Source: an uncultured Hyphomicrobiales bacterium
Lineage (GTDB): Bacteria; Pseudomonadota; Alphaproteobacteria; Rhizobiales; Xanthobacteraceae
Assembly: GCA_903885555.1 (NCBI GenBank)
Contig: CAISIV010000018.1
Location: forward strand, 49,049-113,048
Length of the DNA stretch: 64,000 bases
Direction of reading: 5' to 3'
Below the pieces are notes generated by a model that saw only the letters and a list, made by a program, of their open reading frames with translations, was not told where the DNA came from and did not search any database. Each line of letters begins with the position of its first letter. The first letter of the stretch is position 1. Below, one piece after another: positions 38,486 through 48,105 of the stretch. The position numbers and the translations under genes were made by a program.

Positions 38486-40833
38486 GCGCCCCGGAAACCA
38501 AAGGCACCGGGCTGAAATGGGTCGGCCGCGCCATCCGCCGGCTGGAAGATCCGGCACTGGTGCGCGGCCAGGGCCACTTCACCGCCGATCTCTCTGCGAC
38601 GCATTGGGTACGCTTCGTGCGGAGCGCGGATGCTGCCGGGAAGATCGTCAACATCGGCAAGCCCGGCGGGAAAATGGTGATCACCGCCGCGGATCTGACG
38701 GGCGTGAAAAAGATCACGCCCATGCTGCACAAGTTCTCCTACCGGCCGATCGGCCAGCCGATTCTCGCCGACGGCGTGGTGCGCTTTGTCGGCGAAGCGG
38801 TGGCCGCCGTCGTCGCGCCGAGTGAAGAAGAAGCCGAAGACATCGCCGATCTGGTCGAGATCGAGATCGACGCCACCGCGCCGCTCACCGATGCCCGCGA
38901 TGCATTGAAAACCGGCGCACCGCAAATTCATGCCGAAGCGCCCGGCAACATCATCCTCGAAGGCAAGGTCAAGACGCCCGGCTTCGACGCGGTCTGGGAT
39001 GGCGCCGCGAAGACCATCATGCTCGACGCGCGCTCGCATCGCCAGAACGCCACGCCGATGGAAGCGCGCGCCGGCCACGCCGTCTATGACGCCGCCTCAG
39101 GCCGCGTGACATTGAACTGCACAACGCAGATGCCGCATTTGATGCGCACCGCCATCGCGGACGTGCTCGGCATGCCGGAGTCGGATCTGCGCGTCATCGC
39201 GCCCGATGTCGGCGGCGGCTTCGGCCAGAAGATGTCGCTGTGCGCCGAATATGTCGTGCTGGTCTGGCTGGCGCGCAAACTGAAATCGTCCGTGGCCTGG
39301 ACCGAAGACCGCCGTGAAAATCTGATCGCCTCGTTTCATTCGCGCGACCAGTACATCACGCTGGAAGCCGCCTTCGACAAGGACGCCAAACTGTTGGCGC
39401 TGCGCGCCGACGTCGTCTCCAACATCGGCGCCTATTCCTGCTTCCCCACCACCAGCGGCGTCGAACCGCTGATGGCGATGGCGGAAATGCCCGGCCCCTA
39501 CGACGTGCAGCAGTATCAATGCTTGGCGCGCGGCGTCATAACCAATACCTGCACCATGGCGGCCTATCGCGGCGTGTCTCGGCCGGTCATCACCTTCACG
39601 CTCGAACGGTTGATGGACAAGGCGGCCCTGGCCTTCGGCATCGACCCGGTCGACATCCGCCGCCGCAACCTGATCGACAAATTTCCTTACAAGTCAGCGA
39701 TGGGGCTGGAATACGACGAGGCGACCTATAAAGAAACGCTGGAGATGGCCGTGAAGGCCATCGACGTGCCGGCGTTCCGCGCCCGGCAGAAGGCGGCGCG
39801 CGCCAAAGGCCAATATCTCGGCATCGGCTTCGCGACCTTCTCCGAGCGCACCGGTTATGGCAGTCCCGCCTTTGCGGCGCGCGGCATGGAGATCACGCCC
39901 GGCTGGGAGACGGTTCATCTCACCATCGATCCGTCCGGCTTCGTCGAGGCGCGCATCGGCTCGTCGCCGCACGGCCAGGGCCTGCGCACCACGCTGGCGC
40001 AGATCATCGCCGACGAAATCGGCGTCACGCCCGACATCATCAAGGTCATCCACGGCGACACCGACACTTCTCCCTATGGTTGGGGCACTTTCGCCAGCCG
40101 TTCGCTGGTGATTTCCGGCGGCGCTACGCTGATTGCGGCGCGGAAAATCCGGGCGAAGCTGATCAAGATCGCCAGCCATCTGCTGGAAGCCGCGCCCGAG
40201 GACATCGTGCTGGAAGCGGGCAGCGCCAAGGTGGCCGGCACCGACCGCTCCATCACCATCGCAAAAATGGCGCGCGAGGCCTACACGCAGACCCACAAGT
40301 TCAAGGGCGAGATCGAGCCCGGCATGACCGAGAGCGGTACTTACGATCCGCCGGGCACTTTCTCCAACGCCTGCCACGTCGCCATTGTCGAAGTCGACAC
40401 CGAGACCGGGCACGTCAGGATGGAGAAGTTTCTCGTTGCCGAAGACGCCGGCAAGATCATTAATCCGATGATCGCCGACGGCCAGGTGCATGGCGGCATC
40501 GCGCAAGGCATCGGCAACGCGCTGCTGGAAGAGATCATCTACGACGACAATGGCGGCATTCTCACCGCCAATCTCGCCGACTACATGCCGCCGACCGCGC
40601 GTGAAATTCCGGAAATCGAGTTGCATCATATCGAAACGCCGAGCACGCAGTCGATCACCAAGGCCAAGGGGCTGGGCGAAGGCGGCTGCATCGGCGCGCC
40701 GGCCGCGATCATCAACGCCATCAACGATGCGCTGACGCCCTTTGGCGTGGGGATCGACGAGATCCCGGCGACGCCGCAGCGCATCCGCGCGGCGCTGCGC
40801 GAAGTAGAGAAAGCCGCAAGGAAAACGGCATGA
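38482..40833 (+). CDS. Xanthine dehydrogenase family molybdopterin-binding (L) subunit 1
   Basis: 783 aa; VGRAIRRLEDPALVRGQGHFTADL; PDVGGGFGQKM; AAYRGVSRP; KGLGEGGCIGAP (catalytic Glu region). Confidence 0.94.
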   Translation: MSAPETKGTGLKWVGRAIRRLEDPALVRGQGHFTADLSATHWVRFVRSADAAGKIVNIGKPGGKMVITAADLTGVKKITPMLHKFSYRPIGQPILADGVVRFVGEAVAAVVAPSEEEAEDIADLVEIEIDATAPLTDARDALKTGAPQIHAEAPGNIILEGKVKTPGFDAVWDGAAKTIMLDARSHRQNATPMEARAGHAVYDAASGRVTLNCTTQMPHLMRTAIADVLGMPESDLRVIAPDVGGGFGQKMSLCAEYVVLVWLARKLKSSVAWTEDRRENLIASFHSRDQYITLEAAFDKDAKLLALRADVVSNIGAYSCFPTTSGVEPLMAMAEMPGPYDVQQYQCLARGVITNTCTMAAYRGVSRPVITFTLERLMDKAALAFGIDPVDIRRRNLIDKFPYKSAMGLEYDEATYKETLEMAVKAIDVPAFRARQKAARAKGQYLGIGFATFSERTGYGSPAFAARGMEITPGWETVHLTIDPSGFVEARIGSSPHGQGLRTTLAQIIADEIGVTPDIIKVIHGDTDTSPYGWGTFASRSLVISGGATLIAARKIRAKLIKIASHLLEAAPEDIVLEAGSAKVAGTDRSITIAKMAREAYTQTHKFKGEIEPGMTESGTYDPPGTFSNACHVAIVEVDTETGHVRMEKFLVAEDAGKIINPMIADGQVHGGIAQGIGNALLEEIIYDDNGGILTANLADYMPPTAREIPEIELHHIETPSTQSITKAKGLGEGGCIGAPAAIINAINDALTPFGVGIDEIPATPQRIRAALREVEKAARKTA

Positions 40834-41309
40834 GTGAAAAGACAGACATCACACTGACCATCAACGGCAACGACCACGCCATCAAGGTCGAGCCGCGCCG
40901 TACGCTGGTGGACGCCATCCGCGAGGATTGCGGGCAGACCGGCACGCACATCGGCTGCGAGCATGGCATCTGCGGCGCCTGCACCGTGATCGTCGACGGC
41001 GAACCGGTGCGCTCCTGCCTGATGTTTGCCGTACAGGCGGCGGGCAAGAAAATCCGCACCGTCGAAGGCCTCGCCACAGACGACACACTGCATCCGATGC
41101 AGCAGGCCTTCATGGACCACCACGGCCTGCAGTGCGGCTTCTGCACACCGGGCTTCCTGATGCTGGCGGTCGGCGTGCTGGAGCGCGAGCCCAACATCAG
41201 CGACGACGACCTGCTCGACGTGCTGTCGTCGAATCTGTGCCGCTGCACCGGCTATCAAGGCATCATCAAAGCCGTGCGCGCGGCCGCGATCGAGATGCGC
41301 GGGAAATGA
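40830..41309 (+). CDS. Xanthine dehydrogenase family (2Fe-2S) (S) subunit
   Basis: GCEHGICGACTVIVDGEPVRSCL and CGFCTPG...CRCTGY two 2Fe-2S motifs. Confidence 0.96.
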   Translation: MSEKTDITLTINGNDHAIKVEPRRTLVDAIREDCGQTGTHIGCEHGICGACTVIVDGEPVRSCLMFAVQAAGKKIRTVEGLATDDTLHPMQQAFMDHHGLQCGFCTPGFLMLAVGVLEREPNISDDDLLDVLSSNLCRCTGYQGIIKAVRAAAIEMRGK

Positions 41310-43561
41310 CAGAGAAATTCGTCGGACGTTCCGTTCCGCGATTGGAAGACCGGCCTCTTTTGACCGGCCAGGGCAAGTTTGCCGCCGACGTTTGCTTTCG
41401 CGGTCAGTGGACCATGCGCGTGGTGCGCTCGCCTATCGCGCACGGCACGATCAAGTCGATCGACGCCAGTGCCGCGCTGGCGCTGCCCGGCGTTCATGCG
41501 GTGTGGACCGCCGACGACGTCGCGCACATCCCGCCGATCCCGTTCCGCCTTACCGGCTTGAAGGCGCTGGAGCCGTACCGGCAGCCGGTGCTGGCGAGTA
41601 ACACCGTGCGCTACGTCGGCGAGCCGGTCGCGGTTGTGTTCGCGGACGATCAATATGTCGCCGAAGACGCCGCCGATCTGGTCGAGCTCGATATAGAACC
41701 TCTTCCGGCTCTGACCGACGCCACGGACGAAGCGGGAATTTACGAAGCGGGCCTGACCACAGAGCCGAGTGTCGTTCGCAAAGGCTACGGCGACATCGAC
41801 GTCGCCTTCCGCAACGCCCACGCCGTCGTTTCGCTGGAGCTTTCGGTCGGTCGCCACACCGGCGTGCCGATGGAGACGCGCGGCGCCATCGCGCGCTACG
41901 ACGCCGCCCGCGACGTGCTGGAAATGCATGGCGCGGCCAAGGTGCCGCACTGGAATCGCGACACCATGGCGAAAATGCTGGGACGGAAAAGAGATTCCGT
42001 CCAGCTTTACGAGGGCCACGTCGGCGGCGGCTTCGGCATTCGCGGCGAAATCTATCCGGAGGACGTGCTGGTCTGTGCCGCCGCGCTCAAGTTCAAGAAG
42101 CCGATCAAGTGGATCGAAGACCGTCGCGAGCATCTCATCGCCGCCAACCATTCGCGCCAACAGCGCCACAAAATCAGAGCCGCCATCGACGCTGATGGGC
42201 TCATCCTCGGCATCGACAACGAGTTTTTCCACGACAACGGCGCCTACATGCGCACGCACGCGGCAACGGTGCCCGATCTCGCCGCCGCCATGCTGCCGGG
42301 ACCGTACAAGGTGCCGGCCTATCGCGCCGTGGGCCACATACGGCTGACCAACAAAACGCCCTGCGGCACCTATCGCGCGCCCGGCCGCTACGAGAGCACG
42401 TTCGTGCGCGAAAGGTTGCTGGACGCCATCGCGGCCAAGGTCGGCGTCGACACCGTCGAAATCCGCCGCCGCAATCTGATCGGCAAGACGGCGATGCCCT
42501 ATACGCTCGGGCTCGAAACGCTCGGCACCCATATCGTCTACGACTCCGGCGACTACGCAAGACTGCTCGACAAGGCGCTGGCCGCCGCCGACTGGCCGAA
42601 ATTGCAAACCGATTTACGCGCGCGCCGTGCCAAAGGCGAAAAAGTCGGCTGTGGCGTCGCCATGTTCGTCGAGAAAAGCGGCCTCGGCCCGTTCGACACC
42701 GTGCGCGTTGAAGTCAAAGCGACCGGTGGCGTCGAAGTCATCACCGGCGTTGCCTCGATCGGGCAAGGCGTCGAAACCGTCATCGCGCAGATCTGCGCCG
42801 ATGCACTGGGTGTCGATTACAAGACGATCAACGTCATCCACGGCCAGACCGACCGCATCGACAAAGGCATGGGCGCCTTCGCTTCGCGCGTCACCGTGAT
42901 GTGCGGCGAAGCGACAAGGCTTGCCGCTACCAAATTGCGCGACAAGGCGCTGAATCACGCCGCACAACTGATGCAAACCAGCGCCGACAGACTCGACATT
43001 ATCGACGGCGATGTCGTGCGCATTGGCGGCGGTCCGTCCATGCCGCTCAGCGAAGTCGCCCGCGCGCTGCCGGAGGGCCTAAACGCCGAAGACACGTTTG
43101 AGTCCGCGCACATGGTCTACCCCTACGGCGTCCACGTCGCCGCCGTGCGTGTCGATCCGGAAACCGGCGGCGTGGCGATCGAGCGTTATGTCATGGCCTA
43201 CGACATCGGCAAGGCGGTGAACCCGAAGCTGGTCGAGGGCCAGATCGCCGGCGGCCTCGCGCAAGGCATCGGCGGCGCGCTGCTCGAGGAGTTTCTCTAC
43301 GACGACAGCGGCGAGCCGCTGTCGGTGACCTTCGCCGACTATCTTATGCCGACGGCGCACGAAGTTCCGCCCTCCACCATCCTCATTACCGAGGATGCGC
43401 CAAGCCCGCTCAATCCGCTGGGCCTGAAGGGCGCCGGAGAAGGCGGCACCAATCCGGTCGGTGCCGTGATTGCGTCCGCCATCGATGACGCCATCGGCAT
43501 CCCCGGCGCCGTCACCGTATTGCCGGTGACGCCGCAGCGTCTGAAGGCCCTTCTCAAGTAG
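41306..43561 (+). CDS. Xanthine dehydrogenase family molybdopterin-binding (L) subunit 2
   Basis: 751 aa from ATG 41306; VGRSVPRLEDRPLLTGQGKFAADV; VGGGFGIRGE; GTYRAPGRYESTF; GLKGAGEGGTNPVG. Confidence 0.94.
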   Translation: MTEKFVGRSVPRLEDRPLLTGQGKFAADVCFRGQWTMRVVRSPIAHGTIKSIDASAALALPGVHAVWTADDVAHIPPIPFRLTGLKALEPYRQPVLASNTVRYVGEPVAVVFADDQYVAEDAADLVELDIEPLPALTDATDEAGIYEAGLTTEPSVVRKGYGDIDVAFRNAHAVVSLELSVGRHTGVPMETRGAIARYDAARDVLEMHGAAKVPHWNRDTMAKMLGRKRDSVQLYEGHVGGGFGIRGEIYPEDVLVCAAALKFKKPIKWIEDRREHLIAANHSRQQRHKIRAAIDADGLILGIDNEFFHDNGAYMRTHAATVPDLAAAMLPGPYKVPAYRAVGHIRLTNKTPCGTYRAPGRYESTFVRERLLDAIAAKVGVDTVEIRRRNLIGKTAMPYTLGLETLGTHIVYDSGDYARLLDKALAAADWPKLQTDLRARRAKGEKVGCGVAMFVEKSGLGPFDTVRVEVKATGGVEVITGVASIGQGVETVIAQICADALGVDYKTINVIHGQTDRIDKGMGAFASRVTVMCGEATRLAATKLRDKALNHAAQLMQTSADRLDIIDGDVVRIGGGPSMPLSEVARALPEGLNAEDTFESAHMVYPYGVHVAAVRVDPETGGVAIERYVMAYDIGKAVNPKLVEGQIAGGLAQGIGGALLEEFLYDDSGEPLSVTFADYLMPTAHEVPPSTILITEDAPSPLNPLGLKGAGEGGTNPVGAVIASAIDDAIGIPGAVTVLPVTPQRLKALLK

Positions 43562-43708
43562 CGCCCTGCCCACGCGCGATGCTGCAGAGCGGCAAAAGAC
43601 AACCATTCATTGACAATGCCGCACCCTCAATGGGAGGCTCAAAGAAAAAGGACGCCGGCCTCGCACAGCCGAAGGGTCCTTCAACAAACAAAAGATCGGG
43701 GAGCCCAA

Positions 43709-44710
43709 GTGAACAAACAAACCTTCAGGACAATTGCGTCCGTTTTGATAGCGGGTCTAGCGCTTGCAACAAGCGCCAGCGCGCAGGACACCAAGCACTA
43801 TCGCTTCGCGCACGATCAGCAGCTCAACTCCGGCTACAGCATCGCTTACGACATCTTTTCCGCGAAGCTGAAGGAGTTGAGCGGCGGCAAGATGCTGGTC
43901 GACCAGTTTCCCGGCGCTCAACTCGGCCAGGAGCCGCAGCTTCTGCAACTGGTGAAGGCGGGCGATCTCGACTTCGCCATCGTCTCTTCGGCCAACACCG
44001 CGACCATCTCGCCCCAAGCCGGTGTGATGTCGCTGCACTTTCTGTTCCGCGGCTCCGACCACATGGTCAAGGCGCTCGGCGACGAGAAGGTGTTTGAAGC
44101 CATCCGCGACATGATCGATCAAACGACGCAGGGCATCCACGTGATCGGTCTCGGCACGCAAGGCCTGCGCAACATGTACAGCAAGAAAGAGATCCGCAAG
44201 ATCGAGGACATCAAAGGCCTCAAGATCCGCGTGCAGGCAACCGCGACCGAAGACGCGACTTTCGCAGCCTACGGTTCGCAGACCGTCCATATGCCGTTCG
44301 GCAGCGTCTACACCTCGCTGCAGACCGGCGTCGTCGATGTCGGCGAGAATTCGGTCAACGTCTACCTGATCAACAAGCATTACGAGCCCGCGCCGGTGCT
44401 CAATATGACCGAACACGAAGCTAACAACGCCATTCTCTGGATCAGCGACAAGCTCTGGCAGAGCCTCAACGCCGATCAGAAGAAATGGGTTCTGGCCGCC
44501 GGCAAGGACGTCAGCACGCAGGAGCCGAAGAAAGCCTTCGCGCTCGAAGACGCGGCCGCCGCCAAGCTCAAATCGATCGGCGTCAAGATCGTGACTGATG
44601 TCGACAAGTCGGGCTTCCAAAAAATCTCTAACCCGATGCTCGACAAGCTCGCCAAGGAGCTCGGGCCGCACGCCGACAAGATCAAGAGCCTGATCGTCTC
44701 GATCAAGTAA
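43709..44710 (+). CDS. dctP: TRAP transporter substrate-binding protein DctP
   Basis: GTG start; signal peptide; DTKHYRFAHDQQLNSGYSIAYDIFSAKLKELSGGKMLVDQFPGAQLGQEPQ. Confidence 0.93.
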   Translation: MNKQTFRTIASVLIAGLALATSASAQDTKHYRFAHDQQLNSGYSIAYDIFSAKLKELSGGKMLVDQFPGAQLGQEPQLLQLVKAGDLDFAIVSSANTATISPQAGVMSLHFLFRGSDHMVKALGDEKVFEAIRDMIDQTTQGIHVIGLGTQGLRNMYSKKEIRKIEDIKGLKIRVQATATEDATFAAYGSQTVHMPFGSVYTSLQTGVVDVGENSVNVYLINKHYEPAPVLNMTEHEANNAILWISDKLWQSLNADQKKWVLAAGKDVSTQEPKKAFALEDAAAAKLKSIGVKIVTDVDKSGFQKISNPMLDKLAKELGPHADKIKSLIVSIK

Positions 44711-44730
44711 CGCCTTCTGGTGGTTAAACG

Positions 44731-44760
44731 GAGAGGCCGGGAAACCGGCCTCTCCTTTTC
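44731..44760 (+). terminator. Intrinsic-terminator-like hairpin GAGAGGCCGG-GAAA-CCGGCCTCTC-CTTTTC between dctP and dctQ
   Basis: Perfect 10-bp stem, GAAA tetraloop, followed by CTTTTC. Confidence 0.75.
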
Positions 44761-44774
44761 GACGGAATGACAGT

Positions 44775-45353
44775 ATGAGTGTCGCCGACCAGCTGGTGCT
44801 GCCGCGCCAGCGTCATTTGAAATGGAAAGCCCTCGACCCGCTCGAGATGATCCTGATGATCGTCTGCGGCCTGACACTGTTCGGGTTTTCGGTTTCGGTG
44901 TGCTGCGACATCATCACCCGGCAACTCGGTTCCCCCTGGCTGTGGCTGCAGGAAGTCACCTCGACGCTGTTCATCTACGGCATCTTCATCGGCGCCTCGG
45001 TGGCGACCCGGCGTAACGACCATCTCTACCTCACGGCGCTTGCCGAGGCCCTGCATGGCCCCGCGCGCACCGCGGCGGAAATCGTCATTCGGCTTGTCGT
45101 GCTCGCCGTCGCGATCTGCCTGATCTATTTCGGCTACATCAATTTCCTTCGCGGCTTCGGCAGCTTCCGCCTGCCGTCCAACACGCCGATTGCCTCGCTC
45201 TATGCGGCAATCCCGCTCTGTGGCGTGCTGATCGCGCTGTTCACAATCGAGCAAATCGTCAACGGCTGGCGCAACGGTTTCGACCACCCCGAGCCGGAAG
45301 CACCGGAACTGACGACCGCCTTCGGCGCCACCCGGCCGGGAGAGCCGACATGA
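44775..45353 (+). CDS. dctQ: TRAP transporter small permease DctQ
   Basis: 4-TM, WLWLQEVTSTLFIYGIFIGASVATRRNDHLYL. Confidence 0.92.
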   Translation: MSVADQLVLPRQRHLKWKALDPLEMILMIVCGLTLFGFSVSVCCDIITRQLGSPWLWLQEVTSTLFIYGIFIGASVATRRNDHLYLTALAEALHGPARTAAEIVIRLVVLAVAICLIYFGYINFLRGFGSFRLPSNTPIASLYAAIPLCGVLIALFTIEQIVNGWRNGFDHPEPEAPELTTAFGATRPGEPT

Positions 45354-46687
45354 GCTCGCCGGTCATTCTCGGGCTGATGACATTCTGCTTCCTGTCTTTC
45401 GGCTATCTCGGCGTACCGGTGCCCTTCGCCTTGCTGGCCGGCGTCTTCGTCGGCGCGCTGCTCGCGGACGTCTCGCTCGCGGCCATCATCCAGAAGATGT
45501 TCGACGGCGTCGACAACGAGGCGCTGCTGGCGATCCCGTTCTTCCTGCTGGTCGGCGAACTGATGAGTTCGTCCAATGTCGTGATCCGCGTCGCCAATCT
45601 GGCGCTGGCACTGGTCGGACATATTCGCGGCGGCCTCAGTCAGGTTGTCACTGTCTTCAGCATGATGTTTTCGGAAATGTCGGGGTCGACCACAGCCGAC
45701 GTCGCCGTCATCAGCCGCGCCTTGAGCGGGCCGATGAAGAGAGAAGGCTACAAAGGGCCTTTCATCGCCGCCATCATCGCCGCCGCCTCGACCATCGCCG
45801 CTTTGGTGCCGCCGAGCATAACCGCCGTCGTCTACGGCGCGGTCGGCAACGTATCGATCGCGGGTCTGTTCATGGCCGGCGTGGTGCCGGGCCTCATGAT
45901 CGGCTTCGGCCTGATGATCTACTGCTATTTCTTCGGGCCGGTCGGCGCACGGCGGCCCCGCGCATCGTTTTTCATGGTCGCACACGCCGCCAAGGACGCC
46001 GTGCTGCCGCTGATGATCCCGATCATTCTGCTCGGCGGCATTCTGAGTGGCTGGTTCACACCGACCGAAGCCGGCGTCGTCGCGGCCGCGTGGATTTTGC
46101 TGGTCATCATCCCGGCGCTGAACCCGCAGCACATCTGGAGATTGCCCTATGATTTCTGTCTGGCCGGGCTGATCTTCTCCCTGCCGCTCATCACCATCGG
46201 CGCCGCCAATGCCTTCGGCTGGATGCTCGCCTATCTGCGCGGCGCCAGCGTCATCGCCGACTGGATCACGGCCATTGCGGGCACCGATCCGCATCTCATC
46301 ATGCTCTTGATGGTGCTGCTGTTCACCATCATCGGCGACTTCATCGAGCCGGTGCCGACCATCATCATCTTCATGCCGCTGGTGAATGCGCTGACGCAGA
46401 TCGGCGACATCAATCCGGTGCACATGGGTGTCGTGCTGATCGCCACGCTTGCGTTCGGGCTGATCACGCCGCCCTACGGGCTCGTTCTGCTGATGGCGTC
46501 TAAATTCGTCGGCGTGAGGTTCTCGCAAGCCTTGCGCGCGGCGTTGCCGATCTATGTCGTGTTCCTGGTCACGATCACGTTCTGCATCTATTTCCCGAAG
46601 GTCGTGCTCTGGCTGCCGAAACAGGTCATTCCAACAGCTGTCGGCTGCTTCCAGAACCCGAGCGGCACCGGCTATATCTGTCCTTGA
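45350..46687 (+). CDS. dctM: TRAP transporter large permease DctM
   Basis: GVPVPFALLAGVFVGAL...AIPFFLLVGELMSSSNV...MFSEMSGSTTADVAVISRAL. Confidence 0.95.
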   Translation: MSSPVILGLMTFCFLSFGYLGVPVPFALLAGVFVGALLADVSLAAIIQKMFDGVDNEALLAIPFFLLVGELMSSSNVVIRVANLALALVGHIRGGLSQVVTVFSMMFSEMSGSTTADVAVISRALSGPMKREGYKGPFIAAIIAAASTIAALVPPSITAVVYGAVGNVSIAGLFMAGVVPGLMIGFGLMIYCYFFGPVGARRPRASFFMVAHAAKDAVLPLMIPIILLGGILSGWFTPTEAGVVAAAWILLVIIPALNPQHIWRLPYDFCLAGLIFSLPLITIGAANAFGWMLAYLRGASVIADWITAIAGTDPHLIMLLMVLLFTIIGDFIEPVPTIIIFMPLVNALTQIGDINPVHMGVVLIATLAFGLITPPYGLVLLMASKFVGVRFSQALRAALPIYVVFLVTITFCIYFPKVVLWLPKQVIPTAVGCFQNPSGTGYICP

Positions 46688-46714
46688 GGCGCAGCGTTCA
46701 CGTCAGGAATTGCA

Positions 46715-47551
46715 ATGGTACAAGATAAGAGCCTGCCGCGACTCAAGGCGCCACCGGGGGCCTGCGACACGCATATGCACATCTACGACTCGCGTTATCC
46801 GAAGGCGGCAACCGCCAAGATCGATCCACCCGATGCCTCGCTGACCGATTATCTCAAAGCGCGCGCCAGGCTCGGCATCGACCGCACCGTGGTGGTGCAA
46901 CCTTCCGTGTACGGCAAGGACAATAGCTGCCTGCTCGACGTCATGGCCGCCATTGGGCCGAGCGCGCGGGGTGTCGCCGTGGTCGACCACACCGTTTCCG
47001 ACGCGGAGCTGGAGCGGCTGACAAAGCTCGGCATTCGCGGCATCCGGTTCTTCATGCTGGCCGGCGCGCCGTTGCCACTGGGCATCCTGGAGACGATGGC
47101 GGCGCGGATCGCGACATTCGGTTGGCATGTGCAGTTTCAGACCGACGGCCGGGTGCTGGGCGACCTTGAGCCGATGCTGCAGCGGTTGCCCACGACCTTG
47201 ACCATCGATCACGTCGGTAAATTTCTCGAACCGGTCGAGCCGGACCATCCGGGCTTCCGCGCGTTGCTGCGTCTGCTGGACAACGGCCGCACCTGGATCA
47301 AGCTGGCGGCGCCCTACGAGACATCAAAGCTCGGCCCGCCCTATTACGACGACGTCGGCAAGCTCGCGAAGCTTCTGGTGAAGGCCGCGCCGGAACGCAC
47401 GATCTGGGCGAGCAACTGGCCACATCCGATGGCGGGCGAACGAACGCCGCAGGACGCCTGGATGCTCGACATGCTGCTCGACTGGGTGCCGGACGAAGCG
47501 ACGCGCCACAAGGTGCTGGTCGACAACCCCGCGCGGCTCTACGGGTTTTAG
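46715..47551 (+). CDS. Amidohydrolase (2-pyrone-4,6-dicarboxylate hydrolase/LigI-like)
   Basis: PPGACDTHMHIYDSRYP; IDRTVVVQPSVYGKDN; TIWASNWPHP. Confidence 0.87.
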   Translation: MVQDKSLPRLKAPPGACDTHMHIYDSRYPKAATAKIDPPDASLTDYLKARARLGIDRTVVVQPSVYGKDNSCLLDVMAAIGPSARGVAVVDHTVSDAELERLTKLGIRGIRFFMLAGAPLPLGILETMAARIATFGWHVQFQTDGRVLGDLEPMLQRLPTTLTIDHVGKFLEPVEPDHPGFRALLRLLDNGRTWIKLAAPYETSKLGPPYYDDVGKLAKLLVKAAPERTIWASNWPHPMAGERTPQDAWMLDMLLDWVPDEATRHKVLVDNPARLYGF

Positions 47552-48033
47552 GACAGCTTTTTCAGCAGCAGCGCGACGGCGCGCCGTTCGTCGGCCGTCA
47601 GCGGCGCTAGCGTGGCCGCGGTGATTTCCGTGGCAACTTTCATCGCGGCTTCGGTGACATCGCGGCCGCGGTCGGTGAGCGCCACGGCGCGGCGGCGGCG
47701 GTCGGTCGGATCGGCCAGCGCGGTGACGAAGCCGCGGATGCCCAGGCGATCGACCACGCCCTTGATGGTGGCGGCGTCGAGAAAGATCAGACGGCCGAGG
47801 TGATTCTGCGAGCAGGGACCAACCTCGTGCAGCTTGGACAGCGCCGCGAACTGGGTCTGGGTCAGCCCATCGATCATCCGCGCGGTGAAGATCGACGTGT
47901 GCCGCTGCATCGCGACGCGGAGCAGAAAGCCGACCTGCTCGTCGAGCACATAGCGGCCCGGTTCGGCCGCATCCGCCGCAGGCGCCACAACCTTCAATTT
48001 ATCGCGCGGCATCGGTCGGCTACTTTCGTTCAC
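47548..48033 (-). CDS. MarR family transcriptional regulator
   Basis: LTQTQFAALSKLHEVGPCSQNHLGRLIFLDAATIKGVVDRLGIRGFVTALADPTDRRRRAVALTDRG winged helix. GTG start; the downstream ATG (48012) is possible. Confidence 0.9.
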   Translation of the reverse strand: MNESSRPMPRDKLKVVAPAADAAEPGRYVLDEQVGFLLRVAMQRHTSIFTARMIDGLTQTQFAALSKLHEVGPCSQNHLGRLIFLDAATIKGVVDRLGIRGFVTALADPTDRRRRAVALTDRGRDVTEAAMKVATEITAATLAPLTADERRAVALLLKKLS

Positions 48034-48105
48034 AGTTTCACCCTGTGAGAATGACCGGGAAAATGGGTGAGCGATAGCCCCCTCGCTCTCGTCTGTGAAT
48101 CGCGG

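Noticed and set aside
41255-42607. 450-aa minus-strand ORF
   Set aside because: Antisense to L subunit 2 of the Mo-hydroxylase; shadow composition.
45200-46528. 442-aa minus-strand ORF
   Set aside because: Antisense to dctM; hydrophilic His/Asp/Arg-rich shadow ORF.
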